From: Mastigias papua
Taxonomy: Eukaryota > Cnidaria > Scyphozoa > Rhizostomeae > Mastigiidae
Direction: 5' to 3'
DNA length: 64,000 nt
Assembly (NCBI GenBank): GCA_964019165.1
Contig: OZ025276.1
Coordinates: 1,922,001-1,986,000 of the forward strand
Shown here: positions 1 to 11,807 of the stretch, piece after piece
Layout: every line of letters begins with the position of its first letter
Numbering within the stretch: the stretch's first letter is position 1
Translations under genes and position numbers: made by a program
Notes under the pieces: model-generated
Database searches by the model: none
What the model was told of the DNA's origin: nothing
Seen by the model: the letters and a program-made list of their open reading frames with translations, nothing else

Positions 1-2313
1 ATACAGTGTACACACAAAATCAGATGAAATCTGTTGCTAAGACATAAATTGCAGGCTTAACTTGTTAGAGCTAAATACTGTTAAAAACCAGGGATATCCA
101 CCCAACTCTAGTAGAGTAAAAAGAGTTGAATAATTTCCTCGTTCAATGTAGGACAACATTATCAAGTATGCTATATATTGAAAATACACGGTATTTATAT
201 ACTAGTAGAGACAACAGCAACAGCTATACACATTATATTTTGTGTACAGCCCTGTTCCTCGTTTGCAATATCTGATCGTCCGAAAACGATCGAAGAACTG
301 GTCGGTATTCACGATAGTATGGACTGATAGGCCGAACTTACAAATCTCGGCAAGTGTCATTTCACTGGTTAGTATCGTTCCTCAACCGTATGAGGTTGTT
401 CGTTGTGTTATCTATTATAACTCTGAGAGGTTTGTAGCCCTCCCCCCTATGGTTTAAGCAATGAAGAGGCTGTTGTTCATCTTCCATGTCAAGTGTGATT
501 ACAAGCAAACTACATGACTTGCTAAGTTTCTTGAGTGTTAGCCATATAGCGTGTTGGTATCCTTCAATCTTCATTCTGGTGTAGTTTGTCAGTAAACACT
601 CAAGGGGATTCCCAAGTTCATCTCACAATCGCAGATACATTCGATCCTTTGTTTCCGAACAACTACATTATAGATTTGTGACTGCAGAGGTTCTGGAAGT
701 TATTCAGCAGATTCCTAAAGGAGTATTTAATAATTGCTAGGATTTTTAGCGTGCTGTTTACTTTCAGCTATGCTAGGCCACTCTGACATTGTTTACAGTT
801 GAGACAGGTCTAAGTTGAGATGTTGTTTGTAACTTCTACATAGCTCTTTATGTTTGCAACACAGTTATTTTAGGCTAGAGCTAGGATGTTATCAAATTTA
901 GTCTGTGGATTATTGCAGTTTTATTCTCTGTTTCTGTTTCTTTTTCTTGCATTAGTTGAGGAAAGTCTCGTGTGCATTCTCTCCAAAATCTTGAGGGGCG
1001 TTTCATATTACTCTCAGTCCCCGTAGCTGATGCCTTACTTACTTCCAGTAAAGTTTGTAGCTGAATCCCAGTACTCTTTATTTACAGCACTTTGTAGTTC
1101 TTTTCACTATGGATCGTAGTGTACCTTTTGAGGAGTCAAATTAGGGGTTCCTTTATCCTTAATGTTTCTTTGCTGGAAAACAGTTGCTATAAATTCCATT
1201 AACGATTTCCATAGATCATTCTGTAAATGATGATTCAGTTTAAAGGGATTACTTACTATTAGATAGCATGATCATATCTATTGCGTAGACTTGATTTTTC
1301 CGAGCCCCTACCATCAACTCCCCCCACCCCAAATACTGTAATTACTCGAAACCCGATTTGAAGATTAATATTGTATAGCATGTTACCTGTACATAACAGT
1401 ATTCTTTTATTTTTATGAAGTAACACTATGGAGTCCTCTCAGCTATTATAATTCGATACAAGCTAATTTAATGGCTAAAGAAAGCTAATATACCAGTTAC
1501 CATAGGATTACTGGATGCAACTATATTACAGGTTTAAGGCTCAGATTTAATTGTGTACGTGTGTGGAGAACATCCGTGATCACCCACTAGGTCAGAGCCG
1601 TAGTCATTCCTGTCAATTGATGGTCTATATTGTATATGTTATACACTGTTACAGTTATACCGCTAGATTTTACAACACTATCTACGTTAAAATTGAAGTA
1701 TGCAGGAGACAATATGTGACGTTGTTTACTAATGTCTCATGTACAGAACAGTTTGAGCAATTATGTGCTTATTTCATATACAGGAGACTAGCTTAGTACT
1801 GATAGCCCGCTAAACGTGTGCTCCCCTTACCCCAGGTCAAAAGTTGTAGATTAGCCTTGGAAAGACTAACGCTGTGCCCCCATAGAAGCTGCATGGTCTA
1901 CATTTTAGATGAGCAAGGATCAAAAAAGCTCACATTGGATCACGAGGTGACATCATTGGCCTCTGTGAATGAAATCTGAAATGCTCGGATACCTGCGCTA
2001 GGCTACGGGACTGTACAGGAAAAGGTTGAAAGTCGAGAAGCCCCGTAGCCTAGCGCAGGTATCAGAGCATTTCTGGCACAAATTTTTCTTGCAATTGTCT
2101 TCGATTTGCACAATGCAAAATCGAAGGTAATGTGCTCCATAACAGAGGCCAATGATGTCACCTTGTGATCCAATGCGAGCTTTTTTGATCCTTGCTCATC
2201 TAAAATGTAGACCATGCAGCTTCTATGGGGGCACAGCGTTAGTCTTTCCAAGGCTAATCTACAACTTTTGAACTGGGGTAAGGGGAGCACGCGTTTAGCG
2301 GGCTATCAGTACT
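1..2313 (+). mobile_element. Foldback-ended element, 3' part (copy B1)
   Basis: Blocks of this stretch align in order with the complete element at 59959-62955. Examples are the 'ggggattcccaagttcatctca' block (near 604 and 61008), the 'ccatagatcattctg' block (near 1209 and 61601) and the terminal inverted-repeat hairpin. No open frame of interest is present; the small ORFs here are not conserved between family copies. The 5' part lies outside the window. I infer a non-autonomous element, orientation defined by the hairpin being at the right end. Confidence 0.75.
1795..2313. repeat. Long terminal hairpin (foldback), copy 1
   Basis: Two inverted arms of about 200-260 bp start AGTACTGATAGCCCGCTA and end in its complement. 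They meet at a short loop near 2010-2040, where the arms contain the motif ACCTGCGCTAGGCTACGGG and its complement. The left arm has a deletion relative to the right arm around 1975. The same hairpin closes every copy of this element family in the window. Confidence 0.9.
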
Positions 2314-2859
2314 TACTTCAAAATAAGGCTGTTCACATTTGGGAAATCATACGGTGACAAAGTCATTGAGACCGGTAAAGGAAGCCAACGACATCAACTA
2401 ACAAAATTAATCTTATTCAAAAATCAATAACGTACATACACTGCATTTAGAGATATTGGTACGTACTGATACTTTCAGATTTAAATTAGATACGTATATT
2501 CAGATTTGAGTGGTACGAACGCTGGGCATTTGTAGCGCATGTTTAAATGGAGGTCAATAGGTAGTATTCCTTGCCAAGAGAAAAGTGAGCCACAAAGATG
2601 ACAATAAGGCACAATGATACTTACTAGTATCATCTTGCTATGGGATGAAGTAACACTCTTTGAACGATTCCATACTTTTCTTGAAATCCATTTTGTTTAC
2701 ATCCATGTACGTGCTGCACTAGAAACTCATCGTACGTACGTATGTACAATGGCTGCGCCCATTGTCATGGAATCTGGGCACACTTCTGACTAGCGCAGAA
2801 CAATAGAGTTCTCGTTCCAGTCTTTTATATATAGTTCAATGGTAAACTCACAGAATCTG
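2314..2859. other. Unassigned stretch between foldback element and transposase fragment
   Basis: No open frame, repeat or RNA gene is supported here. It may be 5' sequence of the Kolobok-like element whose C-terminal fragment follows. The same stretch is repeated at 10615-11160. Confidence 0.4.
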
Positions 2860-3396
2860 TTATAGATAGACTTCAACACTATTATGGAATAGCAATTAGA
2901 AGTGCTGTTGGTAATCTAGAGGAAATGAAAAAGCTATCCATGCAAGTCTTTTTCATGTTGCTTCCTCAGCAAATAACTTATGGCATGACCACTGTCCTAC
3001 ACGTAAAGGACAGCTGGTGCTCATTTCAATTGGATAAAGTTAATAATACCCAAACCTACAGGCCTGGTAAAGGTATTCCATTAGAAGTTATTAAACATAT
3101 ACAACCACTTTTCCAAGACCTCAGTTCTGATTCCCTTTTAAGCAAATGTTTGCATTGTAGGACACAAAATCAAAATGAGTCCTTAAATTGCATAATGTGG
3201 AACAGACTTCCAAAAATAACATATGTATGATTTGAATAACTAAAGCTCGGAGTGTATGATGCTGTTGCATCATTCAATATAGGTGCAAAGAGCATTATCA
3301 AACTATTGGAAGCTGTTGGGGTAGAGCCAGGAAAATATGCTACCATTGGATGTAGGCTACTGAACAAGAGACGCCTTCTCAATGCAAAGAAATAAA
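2860..3396 (+). pseudogene. Kolobok-like (Mutator-like domain) transposase, C-terminal fragment
   Basis: The frame reads through HYYGIAIRSAVGNLEEMKK, then the acidic block NQNESLN followed by MWNRLPK, which is the catalytic-glutamate region of the animal transposase family Pfam calls Mutator-like (PF20700). I believe this corresponds to Repbase Kolobok. A stop at 3228-3230 precedes the still recognisable VYDAVASFNIGAKSI and LNKRRLLNAKK motifs, which remain in the same frame. The N-terminal DGTW and DGDS aspartate motifs are absent. The copy is cut at 3446 by the duplication edge. Confidence 0.8.
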
Positions 3397-3446
3397 ATAG
3401 TGCAGAAACAAACCAGAGGTGAAGGACTCTTCAGGGGTTAAAGAAG

Positions 3447-6400
3447 AGACAGTTGGGCCGCCTTCTTTATGCTTGATATGTTGTCAGTCACTTCTGGTTA
3501 GCTCTTAGTTTTTCCCACACACTTATTGTATGCTGGAGCTAAGATGTTATTCAAATTATTCCTTGGATTATTGGAGTGTAATAGCTCTCTTTCCCGTTTG
3601 GTTTTCTTACAGTATTTTGAGGAAAGTACTATATGAATTCTCTCTGAAACCGTGAGGGGCGTTTCATATTACTATCAGTCACTAAAGCTGATGCCTTCCT
3701 TATTCTCAGTAGAACACTTAGTACTCTGAATCGCTGGTAAATTTATAGTTAAAAGTGGAAAGTTTTATACAGATATTTTGTATGTACTACTTTGTTGATA
3801 GTTTGATGTATAGTACTGTGCGTTTTCCTGTTGGTCTTTCTTCATTTATTTACACTGATATTTTGTTCTACATTAGGTTTGTAGTCAACACACTTAAGTA
3901 ACTTAATTGCAAGACTTTATTCAGTATAGTACTCTACTGGTTGCCTATGTATTTACAACAGACTAACAATCTTTATCTCCAAGATTAATCGTTCTATTCA
4001 ATATAGATTTCTGTGTTATTTTGGAGGAATCAGCCTATGGTTGCTTTAGTCCTAACTCTCCGTTTCATGGCAAACCAGCTCCCATTCATCCTAAGATTAT
4101 TTGTTATAAAGACCATTAGTGATTTCTATTCGTCATTCTGCACATGATAATATGGTTTAACTGGATCAGGTAGTATTAGATAACAATGATTTGTATTGTT
4201 TACACTTGATTCCTGGAGCCCGGTCTTCAAGCCCGCTGCCCAGTTAACAGTATTGTTTGTAATCAAATGTTATGAGGGATTTAATGTGAATGAGTATTAT
4301 GTATAAAAGGTTATGCCACATTGATACACAATTTCTGAGTTTCAATTCATTTTTGACTAGCACACTTATAGGAATATTCTTTAGCTGTTATGAACTTAAA
4401 TTATGAAGCATCTCTATGCCTTGGGATTGTATATTGCCTACTTGAATGCCTCAAGGTAGCTATTATAGGAGTTTGAAAGATATTACTGGGTGTGCCTAGA
4501 TGATAATGGTATTCATACATTTGAATTGATGTCCTTGAATGAAACATGTACCAATATAGTGCTTGATTGTCTGCCTGTGGGATTTTTGTCACTAGCTTAT
4601 TTCACTTTGAGATATCAGTTGTCACCACTACCATTACTACCTTTGATATTTCATTCTGTTTATGATGATATGTTGTTAAAGTTGTGTATTAGTTATAGCG
4701 AGCAACCTTATTTGTATTGTAATCAATTGCCACATCAAGCCCCCCCTGTCAAGTACAGCTATGATAATAAAGTTGTTGTTATGATGCAAGCTCTATATTG
4801 TATCATTCATTGATAGGATGTACAGCTTTATGTGGTTGACAGGAGGTTAGGACTCATGTGATTTTGGTCCATACTATTGTTACTGTCGAGTTTGCTCTAG
4901 GATTACAGGTCACTATTATTTCAGTTTTGTACACTTATGGAGCAGTCATTAAGTATCTGGGGGGGGGGTGGGGTGAGGGTTGAGGCACATGATAAAATAG
5001 ATTCAACAATTTTGTTCCCCAGTTGGACATGCAAAAATATTCTAGAGCCCCAGATTAAAAACTTTGTGGAGTCCAACACTTAATTCTTGTTATTGCTTTT
5101 ATTACATCAGTCATTTTTTCCTGGATATATTAGTTAGAAAGAGCATAGGTAATAGTATATGTGACTTTGTTCCACCACAAGTTGATATGCAGTATTGTAG
5201 GATTACTAAGAGGTTATGAGTCACTTATCTACATGATCTATGCACCTTATTTTGGAGTCTTCTCAGATACTGGAAGTTTTTACAACTAAATATAGTACCT
5301 CTGGATAAATTATATGGAAGCTTTGATAAGTTACTTGACTGCAACCATCTATATGATGCCAGGGTTAAGGTATGTTTCTACGTTGTACACCCCCCCCCCA
5401 CAACCACCACCACCACCATAAGTACCTCTAATGCTTGAAACCAGACTTTGTGATTTCAGGCTCTATACTATATCTCATTCATTGCCTTTACTTCTTTATA
5501 TGTAGACTATGAGGAAATGATGGCCTATTACCAAGCAATAGTCTTTTATTGTTATGAACTTGAAGTATAGGTCCTTTCAGGTATTGTAAGTAAATTCTGT
5601 CTAATTTATTGGGTCTTATTATGCAGTAAAGCAATTGGACAAGATTAATAGATAAAACCAGACAGAGTTTGCAGTCATACCTCTCATTTGATGTGACATG
5701 CTCTATGGTCTACGAAGTGTTTACATTATACAGCAACATTGTTATATAAGACTCATTACATTAGGATTGACTCATGCAGGAGATATTATATGATGTATTT
5801 CCATTTATGCCTCATTGCACATACCACGTTTAACAAGTATATGCTTAGTTCATGTAATAGAGACTAGCTTAGTACTGATAGCCCGCTAGACGCGGGCTCC
5901 CCTACCCCAGTTCAAAAGTGGGAGATTAGCCTTGGAAAGACTAACGCAGTGCCCCCATCCAAGCTGCATGGTCCGCATTGTCAATGAGCATGGATGAAAA
6001 AAGCTCGCATAGGATCAGGAGAGAATGACATCATGGGCCTCTGCATTGGAGCATGTGACATCCGGCTTTGCAATGGAGAAATCAACAACAATTTGCGAGA
6101 AAAAATTGTGCAAAAATGCTCGGATACCTGCGCTAGGCTATGGGGCTTTCGGCATTCATCTTCATCTTCTACAGCCCCATAGCCTAGCTCAGGTATCCAA
6201 GCATTTTTGCACTATTTTTTCTCGCAAATTGTTGTTGATTTCTCCATTGCAAAGCCGGATGTCACATGCTCCAATGCAGAGGCCCATGACGTCATTCTCT
6301 CCTGATCCTATGCGAGCTTTTTTCATCCATGCTCATTGACAATGCGGACCATGCAGCTTGGATGGGGGCACTGCGTTAGTCTTTCCAAGGCTAATCTCCC

Positions 6401-6450
6401 ACTTTTGAACTGGGGTAGGGGAGCCCGTGTCTAGCGGGCTATTAGTACTA
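3447..6450 (+). mobile_element. Foldback-ended element, 5'-truncated copy (C)
   Basis: From about 3460 this aligns with the copy at 1-2313 starting near its position 830: shared blocks include 'gaggaaagt', 'gaggggcgtttcatattact' and the 'gttataaa..ccat' block. It ends in the hairpin 5871-6449. The left edge abuts the truncated transposase at 3446, so the first third of the element is missing. It contains poly-C/G runs at 4962-4970 and 5391-5399, and no credible coding region. Confidence 0.75.
5871..6449. repeat. Long terminal hairpin (foldback), copy 2; nearly perfect arms
   Basis: The arms are about 275 bp each and almost perfectly complementary, with a loop of roughly 25 nt near 6150-6172. 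The ORFs inside are inverted images of each other. The arms share private variants (for example the caacaacaatttgcgag stretch) that the other hairpins lack. Immediately right lies AGTCT (6451-6455) and then the 5' terminus of another copy. Confidence 0.92.
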
Positions 6451-6455
6451 AGTCT

Positions 6456-7220
6456 CTATATACTAAGATCCCTATATGCTAATTTATGCCAAACCAATCA
6501 GATTGCTCTAAATTGTACCACGTGACCTGATTACGCGCACACGATCTCCTCCCAGGGTATTCGTTCCATGGCCCCCAAATTTTTGTCAAGGATAGACATT
6601 TGGGTCTACTACTTACATAAGAAGAGATATGATTTTTATCATTGTTTTGCGCTAAGTTATTCAACTTTCTTTCCATCACCATTCACAGTAAAACTGTTGC
6701 TCCTCCCTGCTGGACAGCGTGTTGTCAGTTTTGCGAGCGATCCTGCAGGACTAAGTAGCTGTGTGTGTTATTGCGAGGAGACTTTGGTTGCTGTTCTTCC
6801 TGGTAAGCCTGCTCTTCTTTCATGACATGGATTTTGATTTAAGATTTCCTGTATTTCCTTTGTCCGTTTCATCCGTACTCTACAGTTGCAAACCATTACT
6901 ACCATATAGTTGCAGTGTGACTTGGAGGAGAATTTCGTCGTTCTGCTTCCAGTTTACTGATGTTCTCGCTTGATTTCATTTGCCAAGGAATCCTACTTTT
7001 CGAGGGTGATATCGCCATGACAGATCGTCCCGAGCCGTTCGATTCTCTCTGCTAAACCATAGTGCTTTTGCCGGTAAGTTGTGATAAACCATATAGAAGA
7101 TATTTTCATGTTGTATTTTGTGGTGTATTATGGTGTATTTCGCTTATTTCTTACGCTTTATTACCTGACATGGGATAACATTCGGGAAGCTTTCAGTTTG
7201 GGTTGTTTTTGCATGATGTG
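6456..7220 (+). mobile_element. Foldback-ended element, 5' part (copy D), in tandem with copy C
   Basis: It begins CTATATACTAAGATCC, as the complete copy does at 59959 (CTATATACTAAGATGCC). The two stay alignable for about 750 bp, including a conserved exon-like block ending in a candidate splice donor (TTCCTG|GTAAGCC near 6800; TTCCAG|GTAAGCC at 60305) and the segment around 'atgacag' at 7017. Similarity fades near 7220, where other sequence follows. Confidence 0.75.
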
Positions 7221-7554
7221 AAGTCACAGTTTTATTTTGACGAAAGTAAAGTAAGGTGTGGTAAAATATCAACCAGTAGCGTACTTACATTGTTTTTTCT
7301 ACCATCTAAAGTTTTTCCGTGTTGTTCCTGTATGAGGTGGTTGAGGAACGATACTAACCAGTGAAATGACATTTGACGAAAATTGCCATGTACGACTTCC
7401 GAGTGCATTCGTCGTATGTGTAACGAGGCATTGCCGACATTCGTCGTTTTCTCATGAAAAGTCACATGATCAGCAATAGTTGTAGTTGTAGTTAAAGAAT
7501 AGAGACATGTTGAATTTAGGGGGAAAGTTGGAACATGACCGGAACTTGTCCTGA
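7221..7554. other. Unassigned stretch with an inverted match to position 350-400
   Basis: The block 7329-7372 (core TTGAGGAACGATACTAACCA) is the reverse complement of 354-396. Nothing else is recognisable. The minus-strand 140-aa frame here overlaps the LINE tail on the other strand and has no family features. Confidence 0.35.
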
Positions 7555-8068
7555 AACTGCTCAATGGTAAACTGGGATGGCAAACAATAAGGGAACTTAT
7601 TGATATTGAAACTGCCATGATGATATATCGATTAATAAATAATGAAGCACCCAAGTACCTAACTAGTTTGTTCGAAAGGTTATCTCAAAATACCGTTAGG
7701 GAGCTACGGAATACTAAAACTGACCATAAATTGCCTCTCTTAAAAATTTCCAGTGGTAAGAGATGCTTCTCCTATAGAGGAGCACGACTCTGGAATAATT
7801 TAAGTGCCGATGCAAAAAATTCGCAAACCATAAGTCAAGTCAAAACTGTAAGTTGTTCCAGAGCAATAAATCTTAGTTTTATTTTAGCTACATTAGTTTT
7901 ATTTTCTTTTCCAGTTTTTATTTGTATGCTATTTTTATTGTAGTGCTTATTTCTCAATGACTGTAATTATATTATTTAATTTTATATTACTTGCAGGGTG
8001 GTATATAAATAAGTATTATCTGTATAGTCTACCCTAGTTAAAGAATATAAAATGAAATGAAATGAATT
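7555..8068 (+). mobile_element. CR1-like LINE, 3' end with AAATG-type tail
   Basis: The plus frame carries the typical C-terminus of a LINE ORF2 downstream of the reverse transcriptase: IYRLINNEAPKYL, then FSYRGARLWNNLSADAKNS and a short 'SQVKT' remnant of the usual SxFKxxL. After about 100 bp of 3' UTR there is a microsatellite-like tail (aaatgaaatgaaatg, 8050-8065), as in CR1/L2-type elements. The element is 5'-truncated. Confidence 0.8.
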
Positions 8069-8301
8069 GAATGGTGTGCATGAGGTAGATATGAATTATG
8101 ATTGAAAAACTGCTATCCGTCGACCCCAGTATGTTCAAGTAATACACATATTAAATTCTCACAAAGTTAAAAGAAGTCAAAATGACATTTGGATCAGCAA
8201 ACTCATTGCCTTCTACGTGGATTATGGGTATTTCTTTCCCTGATTCCTAATACAATCTACTGATGGAAATTATCTGGAAATGCTATAGGCATACATGATA
8301 T

Positions 8302-10614
8302 ATACAGTGTACACACAAAATCAGATGAAATCTGTTGCTAAGACATAAATTGCAGGCTTAACTTGTTAGAGCTAAATACTGTTAAAAACCAGGGATATCC
8401 ACCCAACTCTAGTAGAGTAAAAAGAGTTGAATAATTTCCTCGTTCAATGTAGGACAACATTATCAAGTATGCTATATATTGAAAATACACGGTATTTATA
8501 TACTAGTAGAGACAACAGCAACAGCTATACACATTATATTTTGTGTACAGCCCTGTTCCTCGTTTGCAATATCTGATCGTCCGAAAACGATCGAAGAACT
8601 GGTCGGTATTCACGATAGTATGGACTGATAGGCCGAACTTACAAATCTCGGCAAGTGTCATTTCACTGGTTAGTATCGTTCCTCAACCGTATGAGGTTGT
8701 TCGTTGTGTTATCTATTATAACTCTGAGAGGTTTGTAGCCCTCCCCCCTATGGTTTAAGCAATGAAGAGGCTGTTGTTCATCTTCCATGTCAAGTGTGAT
8801 TACAAGCAAACTACATGACTTGCTAAGTTTCTTGAGTGTTAGCCATATAGCGTGTTGGTATCCTTCAATCTTCATTCTGGTGTAGTTTGTCAGTAAACAC
8901 TCAAGGGGATTCCCAAGTTCATCTCACAATCGCAGATACATTCGATCCTTTGTTTCCGAACAACTACATTATAGATTTGTGACTGCAGAGGTTCTGGAAG
9001 TTATTCAGCAGATTCCTAAAGGAGTATTTAATAATTGCTAGGATTTTTAGCGTGCTGTTTACTTTCAGCTATGCTAGGCCACTCTGACATTGTTTACAGT
9101 TGAGACAGGTCTAAGTTGAGATGTTGTTTGTAACTTCTACATAGCTCTTTATGTTTGCAACACAGTTATTTTAGGCTAGAGCTAGGATGTTATCAAATTT
9201 AGTCTGTGGATTATTGCAGTTTTATTCTCTGTTTCTGTTTCTTTTTCTTGCATTAGTTGAGGAAAGTCTCGTGTGCATTCTCTCCAAAATCTTGAGGGGC
9301 GTTTCATATTACTCTCAGTCCCCGTAGCTGATGCCTTACTTACTTCCAGTAAAGTTTGTAGCTGAATCCCAGTACTCTTTATTTACAGCACTTTGTAGTT
9401 CTTTTCACTATGGATCGTAGTGTACCTTTTGAGGAGTCAAATTAGGGGTTCCTTTATCCTTAATGTTTCTTTGCTGGAAAACAGTTGCTATAAATTCCAT
9501 TAACGATTTCCATAGATCATTCTGTAAATGATGATTCAGTTTAAAGGGATTACTTACTATTAGATAGCATGATCATATCTATTGCGTAGACTTGATTTTT
9601 CCGAGCCCCTACCATCAACTCCCCCCACCCCAAATACTGTAATTACTCGAAACCCGATTTGAAGATTAATATTGTATAGCATGTTACCTGTACATAACAG
9701 TATTCTTTTATTTTTATGAAGTAACACTATGGAGTCCTCTCAGCTATTATAATTCGATACAAGCTAATTTAATGGCTAAAGAAAGCTAATATACCAGTTA
9801 CCATAGGATTACTGGATGCAACTATATTACAGGTTTAAGGCTCAGATTTAATTGTGTACGTGTGTGGAGAACATCCGTGATCACCCACTAGGTCAGAGCC
9901 GTAGTCATTCCTGTCAATTGATGGTCTATATTGTATATGTTATACACTGTTACAGTTATACCGCTAGATTTTACAACACTATCTACGTTAAAATTGAAGT
10001 ATGCAGGAGACAATATGTGACGTTGTTTACTAATGTCTCATGTACAGAACAGTTTGAGCAATTATGTGCTTATTTCATATACAGGAGACTAGCTTAGTAC
10101 TGATAGCCCGCTAAACGTGTGCTCCCCTTACCCCAGGTCAAAAGTTGTAGATTAGCCTTGGAAAGACTAACGCTGTGCCCCCATAGAAGCTGCATGGTCT
10201 ACATTTTAGATGAGCAAGGATCAAAAAAGCTCACATTGGATCACGAGGTGACATCATTGGCCTCTGTGAATGAAATCTGAAATGCTCGGATACCTGCGCT
10301 AGGCTACGGGACTGTACAGGAAAAGGTTGAAAGTCGAGAAGCCCCGTAGCCTAGCGCAGGTATCAGAGCATTTCTGGCACAAATTTTTCTTGCAATTGTC
10401 TTCGATTTGCACAATGCAAAATCAAAGGTAATGTGCTCCATAACAGAGGCCAATGATGTCACCTTGTGATCCAATGCGAGCTTTTTTGATCCTTGCTCAT
10501 CTAAAATGTAGACCATGCAGCTTCTATGGGGGCACAGCGTTAGTCTTTCCAAGGCTAATCTACAACTTTTGAACTGGGGTAAGGGGAGCACGCGTTTAGC
10601 GGGCTATCAGTACT
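8302..10614 (+). mobile_element. Foldback-ended element, 3' part (copy B2)
   Basis: This is the duplicate of 1-2313, identical except for one substitution at 10424, and ends in the hairpin 10096-10614. Because the copy is internal to the window, the sequence to its left (8080-8301) shows that the copied segment starts inside the element, with no 5' terminus present. Confidence 0.75.
10096..10614. repeat. Long terminal hairpin (foldback), copy 3 (duplicate of copy 1)
   Basis: Duplicate of the hairpin at 1795-2313 with one difference in the right arm (A10424 for G2123). Confidence 0.9.
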
Positions 10615-11160
10615 TACTTCAAAATAAGGCTGTTCACATTTGGGAAATCATACGGTGACAAAGTCATTGAGACCGGTAAAGGAAGCCAACGACATCAACT
10701 AACAAAATTAATCTTATTCAAAAATCAATAACGTACATACACTGCATTTAGAGATATTGGTACGTACTGATACTTTCAGATTTAAATTAGATACGTATAT
10801 TCAGATTTGAGTGGTACGAACGCTGGGCATTTGTAGCGCATGTTTAAATGGAGGTCAATAGGTAGTATTCCTTGCCAAGAGAAAAGTGAGCCACAAAGAT
10901 GACAATAAGGCACAATGATACTTACTAGTATCATCTTGCTATGGGATGAAGTAACACTCTTTGAACGATTCCATACTTTTCTTGAAATCCATTTTGTTTA
11001 CATCCATGTACGTGCTGCACTAGAAACTCATCGTACGTACGTATGTACAATGGCTGCGCCCATTGTCATGGAATCTGGGCACACTTCTGACTAGCGCAGA
11101 ACAATAGAGTTCTCGTTCCAGTCTTTTATATATAGTTCAATGGTAAACTCACAGAATCTG
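10615..11160. other. Unassigned stretch (duplicate of 2314-2859)
   Basis: Same content as its duplicate; no gene or repeat is supported. Confidence 0.4.
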
Positions 11161-11807
11161 TTATAGATAGACTTCAACACTATTATGGAATAGCAATTAG
11201 AAGTGCTGTTGGTAATCTAGAGGAAATGAAAAAGCTATCCATGCAAGTCTTTTTCGTGTTGCTTCCTCAGCAAATAACTTATGGCATGACCACTGTCCTA
11301 CACGTAAAGGACAGCTGGTGCTCATTTCAATTGGATAAAGTTAATAATACCCAAACCTACAGGCCTGGTAAAGGTATTCCATTAGAAGTTATTAAACATA
11401 TACAACCACTTTTCCAAGACCTCAGTTCTGATTCCCTTTTAAGCAAATGTTTGCATTGTAGGACACAAAATCAAAATGAGTCCTTAAATTGCATAATGTG
11501 GAACAGACTTCCAAAAATAACATATGTATGATTTGAATAACTAAAGCTCGGAGTGTATGATGCTGTTGCATCATTCAATATAGGTGCAAAGAGCATTATC
11601 AAACTATTGGAAGCTGTTGGGGTAGAGCCAGGAAAATATGCTACCATTGGATGTAGGCTACTGAACAAGAGACGCCTTCTCAATGCAAAGAAATAAAATA
11701 GTGCAGAAACAAACCAGAGGTGAAGGACTCTTCAGGGGTTAAAGAAAAAAAGAGAGGACAGACATGAAGAGAAAGAGGGTCAAACAAATGGAGCTGGCTC
11801 TTTTTAA
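11161..11807 (+). pseudogene. Kolobok-like transposase, C-terminal fragment with native end
   Basis: Duplicate of the fragment at 2860-3396, but here the frame goes on past 11747 through a lysine/arginine/glutamate-rich tail to the terminal motif TNGAGSF and a stop. That matches the end of the related element at 44869 (TYAAGAFD, stop). Stops at 11529-11531, after NAKK (11693-11695) and further on show it is dead. This copy proves that the duplicated segment ended inside the transposase. Confidence 0.8.

Larger units (their letters stand above)
1..3446. repeat. Segmental duplication, copy 1 (left edge outside window)
   Basis: This segment recurs at 8302-11747 at a constant offset of 8301 bp. 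I found two substitutions: G2123 is A at 10424, and A2955 is G at 11256. The right edge is sharp and lies inside a Kolobok-like transposase C-terminus. After 3446 this copy jumps into the middle of a foldback-ended element, whereas the other copy continues the transposase frame to its proper stop. By inference copy 2 keeps the original junction and copy 1 is derived. A haplotype or assembly artefact is the alternative. Confidence 0.93.
8302..11747. repeat. Segmental duplication, copy 2 (ancestral-looking right junction)
   Basis: This is the second copy of the 3.45-kb segment. It starts after a stretch (about 8080-8301) that shows no recognisable element. At 11747 it runs without a break into the last codons of the transposase fragment, ending with the stop at 11805-11807, so its right junction looks original. 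Confidence 0.93.

Noticed and set aside
242..574. ORFs duplicated at 8543-8875 as conserved genes
   Set aside because: Identity comes from the recent segmental duplication; the foldback family member at 59959-62955 does not conserve the frames.
7232..7654. 140-aa minus-strand ORF
   Set aside because: It overlaps the plus-strand LINE C-terminus, has no family features and low-complexity Ser/Thr stretches.
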